Source: VXMO01 sp965205915
GTDB lineage: Bacteria; Chloroflexota; Dehalococcoidia; UBA6926
Length of the DNA: 64,000 nucleotides
NCBI GenBank assembly: GCA_965205915.1
Contig: OZ242191.1
Span: forward strand, 1,674,001 to 1,738,000
Direction of reading: 5' to 3'
The position numbers and the translations under genes are program-made. Positions 60,632-64,000 of the stretch are shown here, piece after piece (position 1 is the first letter of the stretch; each line of letters opens with the position of its first letter). The notes beneath the pieces are model-generated. The model did not search any database and was not told the DNA's origin. It saw only the letters and a program-made list of their open reading frames with translations.

Positions 60632-62362
60632 GTGGCCGTAGAAACCGAACGTGTACGGTTTGAGCCGGATGAGAAGCCGTCAATCCCGCTGACGATTGCC
60701 TCCGGCGGGCAGGCCGCGATCATCATCATTGCCCCCATCGTACTCACGGTCGTCATCATCATGCGCGTCGCGGAGCAGCCGGATGCCTACATCTCATGGG
60801 CCGTCTTTTCCGCCCTGCTCATCAGCGGCTTGACGACTGCCCTACAGGCTGTCCGGTTCAAGCAGTTTGGCTCGGGGCACATTCTCATCATGGGCACGTC
60901 TGGCACGTATCTGGCCGTGTGCGTCGCCGCGCTCGCCAACGGCGGCCCCGCGCTCATGGCCACTCTGATTGCCGCCTCAGCGTTCATTCAATTTGTTGTC
61001 GGCGCGCGACTGTCCCTGCTGCGACGTGTCTTTACGCCCGTTGTGACCGGCACGGTCATCATGCTGATTGCGGCAACCATCATGCCGCTTGTGTTCGACA
61101 CACTTGACGATGTGCCCGATGGCGCATCGACGGAGAGCGCGATGATTGTCGCCGGCATCACGTTGCTCATCACCGTCGGCATCGTACTGCGGGCCCCGCC
61201 TGCGCTGCGTCTTTGGGCGCCGGTGTTTGGCATTGGGATCGGCACGATCGTCTCCGCGGCACTTGGCCTCTATGACACCGACATTATCCGGGATGCCGAT
61301 TGGATCGGGCTCCCTGTGCAGGATTGGCCGGGGCTTGACCTCAGTTTTGGCGTGGACTTTTGGGCGCTGCTGCCGGCGTTTGTGATTGTGTCGCTTGTCG
61401 GAGCGATTGAGACTCTTGGTGACGGCGTTGCCATCCAACGGGTCTCGCGCCGCAATCCCCCCGCGCCGGACTTTCGGGTGGTACAGGGGGCGATCAACGC
61501 GGACGGGGTTGGCAACCTTTTGTCCGGCCTCGCCGGAACCGTGCCCAATACCACCTATTCGTCCAGCATTGCCATCGTGGAGATTACGGGCATTGCGGCC
61601 CGGCGCGTCGGCATCGTCATCGGAATCGCCTTTGTGCTCGCGGCATTCTTTCCCAAGGCGGCGGCGGTTTTCATTGCAATTCCGGCGCCTATTGCCGGCG
61701 CGTACCTCATCCTGCTACTCGGCCTATTGTTCATGCAGGGCATGAAGATTGTGATCAACGATGGGGTAGACCATAGAAAAGCTGCCATTGTTGGGCTCTC
61801 GTTCTGGGCGGGAGTGGGCTTCACGAACGGTCAGATATTCGCCGATTCCCTCGGCAGCGGTTTCGTGCAACTGCTCTTTAGCAACGGCATGACGTCCGGC
61901 GCAGCCGTCGCCCTGGTCATGGTGCTGTTCATTGAGTTGACGTCCCGGAGACGGAAGCGCATGCGACTGGATTCAGGGCAGGCCGCATTCAATCAATTGA
62001 GTGATTTTCTCCAGGATTTTGCGGGGTCCACCGGTTGGTCAGAGGATGCCGCCCAGCGGCTCACGCTCGTTGGTGAGGAGACCCTGACCGGGATTCTGAC
62101 GGAGGACGGCATACTTGCGGACACGGGGCGACGCACGGTGGTTTCAATCAGGAACGAGGGGGGCGCCGCCGAGATGGAATTCGTGTCCGGCCCGGCGGGG
62201 CAAAACCTGGAGGATCGCCTCGCCTACCTGGGCGAGTCGCCGGAGATTCGCGACGAGAGCGAGTTGTCGTTTCGGCTGCTCCGTCATTACGCATCGTCGG
62301 TGCGTCACAGCAAGTACTACGGGCTTGATATCGTGACTGTTCACGTGGAGCGAAGCGGCTAG
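60632..62362 (+). CDS. NCS2 purine/xanthine permease fused to a C-terminal HATPase-like domain
   Basis: A 576-residue protein. Residues 20-430 are an NCS2 nucleobase transporter (FKQFGSGHILIMGTSGTYLAV; GAIETLGDGVAIQRVSRR; the signature PNTTYSSSIAIVEITGIAARRVG) with about twelve helices. After ELTSRRRKRMRLDSGQ, residues 445-576 resemble an RsbW-type ATPase fold (WSEDAAQRLTLVGEETLTGIL; VVSIRNEGG; SFRLLRHYASSVRHSKYYGLDIVTVHV). The Asn of the ATP-binding N-box appears replaced by Gly, so nucleotide binding is uncertain. The start is GTG with GGAGGG upstream. Confidence 0.85.
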   Translation: MAVETERVRFEPDEKPSIPLTIASGGQAAIIIIAPIVLTVVIIMRVAEQPDAYISWAVFSALLISGLTTALQAVRFKQFGSGHILIMGTSGTYLAVCVAALANGGPALMATLIAASAFIQFVVGARLSLLRRVFTPVVTGTVIMLIAATIMPLVFDTLDDVPDGASTESAMIVAGITLLITVGIVLRAPPALRLWAPVFGIGIGTIVSAALGLYDTDIIRDADWIGLPVQDWPGLDLSFGVDFWALLPAFVIVSLVGAIETLGDGVAIQRVSRRNPPAPDFRVVQGAINADGVGNLLSGLAGTVPNTTYSSSIAIVEITGIAARRVGIVIGIAFVLAAFFPKAAAVFIAIPAPIAGAYLILLLGLLFMQGMKIVINDGVDHRKAAIVGLSFWAGVGFTNGQIFADSLGSGFVQLLFSNGMTSGAAVALVMVLFIELTSRRRKRMRLDSGQAAFNQLSDFLQDFAGSTGWSEDAAQRLTLVGEETLTGILTEDGILADTGRRTVVSIRNEGGAAEMEFVSGPAGQNLEDRLAYLGESPEIRDESELSFRLLRHYASSVRHSKYYGLDIVTVHVERSG

Positions 62363-62435
62363 CATATCGCGGGGCGTGGCGATGAAAGTGTCCGCCGATT
62401 CTTGTGGGCGGTAGTGAGGGGACGGCGTTTTCGGG

Positions 62436-62813
62436 TCAGGCGCCGTTTAGGCCGTTGAGGAGTGTTTCCACTTTGTCCACGAAGTGGGAGACATCTTCAA
62501 GACTCCCCCTGACGTCCCGGACGCCGAACTCTCCTTCGTAGAAATTCTCGTGGAGGGTGCCGGCGACGCTGAATTGGCGACGGAGATCGTCATCGTCCGT
62601 CTCCTGGACAAGGCGGCTCACGACCCCATAAAGCCTCGCGTGGCGATCGTGCGCAAGTCCGCGTTCCTGGGCGTACGCCTTGACCATTTGCGCTGCTGCT
62701 CCCCAGCCTTTTTCGGAGGCTTGGCGCAGGTCATCACGGGATAGCTCCTCAAAGGCCTGGTTGAGGAAGACTCTGCCTTGCTGCGCGTAGTCTTTGTCGT
62801 TGCCGTTCGTCAT
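62436..62813 (-). CDS. PaREP1-like HEPN-fold protein
   Basis: A 125-residue helical protein. FLNQAFEELSRDDLRQASEKGWGAAAQMVKAYAQERG is the core of the PaREP1/PaREP8 family, first known from archaea and structurally HEPN-like. HDRHARLYGVVSRL follows. The R-x4-6-H catalytic motif is not obvious. Function unknown; a nucleic-acid-binding or toxin role is possible. It precedes two further minus-strand genes but is downstream of them. Confidence 0.75.
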   Translation of the reverse strand: MTNGNDKDYAQQGRVFLNQAFEELSRDDLRQASEKGWGAAAQMVKAYAQERGLAHDRHARLYGVVSRLVQETDDDDLRRQFSVAGTLHENFYEGEFGVRDVRGSLEDVSHFVDKVETLLNGLNGA

Positions 62814-62834
62814 GGATTCAGTATATCCAAAGGT

Positions 62835-63551
62835 TTAGGCGCGGGGGAGGAGGAGGGTTACTTGTTGGGTGGCGGGTTGGTTGGTGGGGGTTACGGAGAG
62901 GCGATCCAGGGGGGAGAGGGATCGGATGCCCAGCTCCTTGAGGAAGGGGTCGAGGGAGGGGACTGAGACGGTCTCGACGGGGGGCGGGGCGGGTTCTCCG
63001 GATTCGGCTTCGCCTTCTACGGATTCTGATTCGTCCTGTGGGGGCGCGACGGGGGCGTCGGTGACGGTTCGCTCGACTTCGCCTGTCCAGAGCATGGGGA
63101 TGATGATCTTTGAGCTGAGTTGGGTGACGACCTGCGCGGCGAGGTTGGGCGCGAGGGTCTCTTCTCCGCCAACGGGAAGCAGTACCACGTCTGCCTCTCC
63201 GATCTCCGCCACTTCACCGGCGGTCAGAACACGGCTCAGCCTGCCAAGGTGGCAGATGCTGACACCATCAATGGTGATGGCGTAGGCCATTCCGCCGGGG
63301 TCAGAGGCGTTGTCAGCGGATGCACGGCTGGTGCGGATTGCACGAATCAACATGCCGGAGACCTCGTATTCGCCGGGGCGGCTGACGACGCGGATATCTG
63401 CGATGTCGAAGTCCGGCTCCGTTGCGTAGGCGCTCATGAGGATGGCGCGGGCGTTGGCGCGCCGGTCGGGGCCGGTTGTGGGATCCACGAACAGGGAGGC
63501 GTCTTTGCCCCGCAGTTGAAAGCCGGATTCGCCGAGATAGGTGATGTCCAC
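62835..63551 (-). CDS. MBL-fold protein lacking the metal-binding HxHxDH motif
   Basis: A 238-residue protein starting MDITYLGESGFQLRGKDASLFVDP, the beta-lactamase-fold start of UlaG-like Zn hydrolases, with VVSRPGEYEVSGMLIRAI and IDGVSICHLGRLSRVLTAGEVAEIG following. The segment where HxHxDH should stand reads LMSAYATEPDFDIADI, so the first metal ligands are gone. An acidic linker (ESESVEGEAESGEPAPPP) divides the C-terminus. Probably non-catalytic. Its start is two bases after the bioY stop. Confidence 0.78.
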   Translation of the reverse strand: MDITYLGESGFQLRGKDASLFVDPTTGPDRRANARAILMSAYATEPDFDIADIRVVSRPGEYEVSGMLIRAIRTSRASADNASDPGGMAYAITIDGVSICHLGRLSRVLTAGEVAEIGEADVVLLPVGGEETLAPNLAAQVVTQLSSKIIIPMLWTGEVERTVTDAPVAPPQDESESVEGEAESGEPAPPPVETVSVPSLDPFLKELGIRSLSPLDRLSVTPTNQPATQQVTLLLPRA

Positions 63552-63553
63552 AG

Positions 63554-64000
63554 CTAGAATTGCACCTCCGGTTCCTCGGGTTTTCGGCTACGTCCAATGA
63601 GAGCCCACGCGCCGGGCAATGCGCCGGCGGCGACGAGGAGCTTGAGGGTGTCGCCGGGTATGAACGGCCACAGGCCCCACTCTAGGGTACGGCTCAAGGT
63701 CATGTCGCCGAAGGAGAAGTGGAGCCACGGCAGGCCGAACGCGTAAATGGCGATGCTGCCCACAAAGAGGGCGAGCGCAGTTAGCAAGATGTTTCGATCC
63801 CAACCCTTTTCGGCTAGTCGGCCAATCAGGGATGCAGCGATGATAAAGCCGATGATGTAGCCAAAGGACGGCACGGCCCAGAACGGGGTCGCGCTGCCCC
63901 AGAGTGAGCCTGACGTCGCTCCAAAGGCGACCTCGCCGGAGAGGATGTCGGCTACGGCGCCAGCGTAAACAGGAAGGCCAGCGATGCCTGCAAACATGTA
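63554..64000 (-). CDS. bioY: Biotin transporter BioY (5' end beyond the window)
   Basis: The C-terminal 148 residues of a BioY S-component. VFAGIAGLPVYAGA-like text (MFAGIAGLPVYAGAVADIL), TPFWAVPSFGYIIGFIIAASLIGRLAEKGWDR and FGLPWLHFSFGDMTLSRTLEWGLWPFIPGDTLKLLVAAG match BioY, including the PxxxGYxxGF motif. BioY normally has about 180-200 residues, so the start lies past position 64000. It imports biotin, alone or with an ECF module. Confidence 0.9.
   Translation of the reverse strand, partial: YMFAGIAGLPVYAGAVADILSGEVAFGATSGSLWGSATPFWAVPSFGYIIGFIIAASLIGRLAEKGWDRNILLTALALFVGSIAIYAFGLPWLHFSFGDMTLSRTLEWGLWPFIPGDTLKLLVAAGALPGAWALIGRSRKPEEPEVQF

Overview
The window is a gene-dense, high-GC bacterial chromosome segment. 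The gene content suggests a Chloroflexota member, probably Dehalococcoidia/SAR202-like: a LexA gene with a Gram-positive-type SOS box, an unusual load of family III CoA-transferases and enoyl-CoA hydratases, and many Thr/Pro-linker lipoproteins. This placement is inference from gene content, since there is no rRNA in the window.

Layout. 0-6 kb: lexA with its operator, two tiny desulforedoxin-like metal proteins, the molybdate ABC transporter modABC (minus strand) and, divergently, infC-rpmI-rplT. 6-8 kb: an accessory nuclease-like gene broken by one TGA, then a lipoprotein peroxiredoxin whose active-site codon is an in-frame TGA followed by a SECIS-like hairpin (probable selenoprotein). 8-17 kb: tRNA-Lys, signal peptidase I, a SIMPL lipoprotein, dcd plus a full riboflavin set (ribD, ribE, ribBA, ribH), HU, and a queuosine-precursor transporter. 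17-25 kb: citrate synthase, an uncharacterised two-gene cassette, aquaporin, MDR dehydrogenase, pdxA, enoyl-CoA hydratase and a TauE/SafE exporter. 25-30 kb is accessory: a CBS-HEPN protein, SDR, alpha-carbonic anhydrase, a VapBC-type module, and an IS5-like element inserted into the loop of a dispersed hairpin repeat. 30-35 kb: four family III CoA-transferases arranged A-B-A'-B'. 35-41 kb: HAD phosphatase, BtpA/SgcQ protein, prfA-prmC, DinB, then a PD-(D/E)xK gene interrupted by TGA and flanked by duplicated MFS sequence. 41-49 kb: MFS transporter, sugar-1-P nucleotidyltransferase, metK, thioesterase and ahcY (methyl cycle), orphan HicB, and an APH/P-loop kinase. 49-57 kb: rhodanese, amt-PII, hicA with three tandem hicB copies, three tandem DUF4870 proteins, enoyl-CoA hydratases. 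57-64 kb: acyl-CoA synthetase, a coiled-coil protein, an NCS2 permease with an extra C-terminal regulatory domain, a PaREP1-like protein, a degenerate MBL-fold protein and the 5'-truncated bioY.

How it fits together. The acyl-CoA synthetase, enoyl-CoA hydratases, SDR and MDR enzymes and CoA-transferases suggest a heterotroph activating and beta-oxidising varied organic acids. ModABC, BioY, NCS2, Amt/PII and YhhQ supply cofactors and nitrogen. Small hairpin repeats (families GATTCCTCGC..GGAATGACA and ATTCCCGCC-TTC-GCGGGAAT) are scattered between genes. Accessory genes (6.0-6.9, 18.8-19.6, 24.8-25.8 and 40.3-41.4 kb) look lower in GC than the core genes and carry nuclease, HEPN or unknown proteins.
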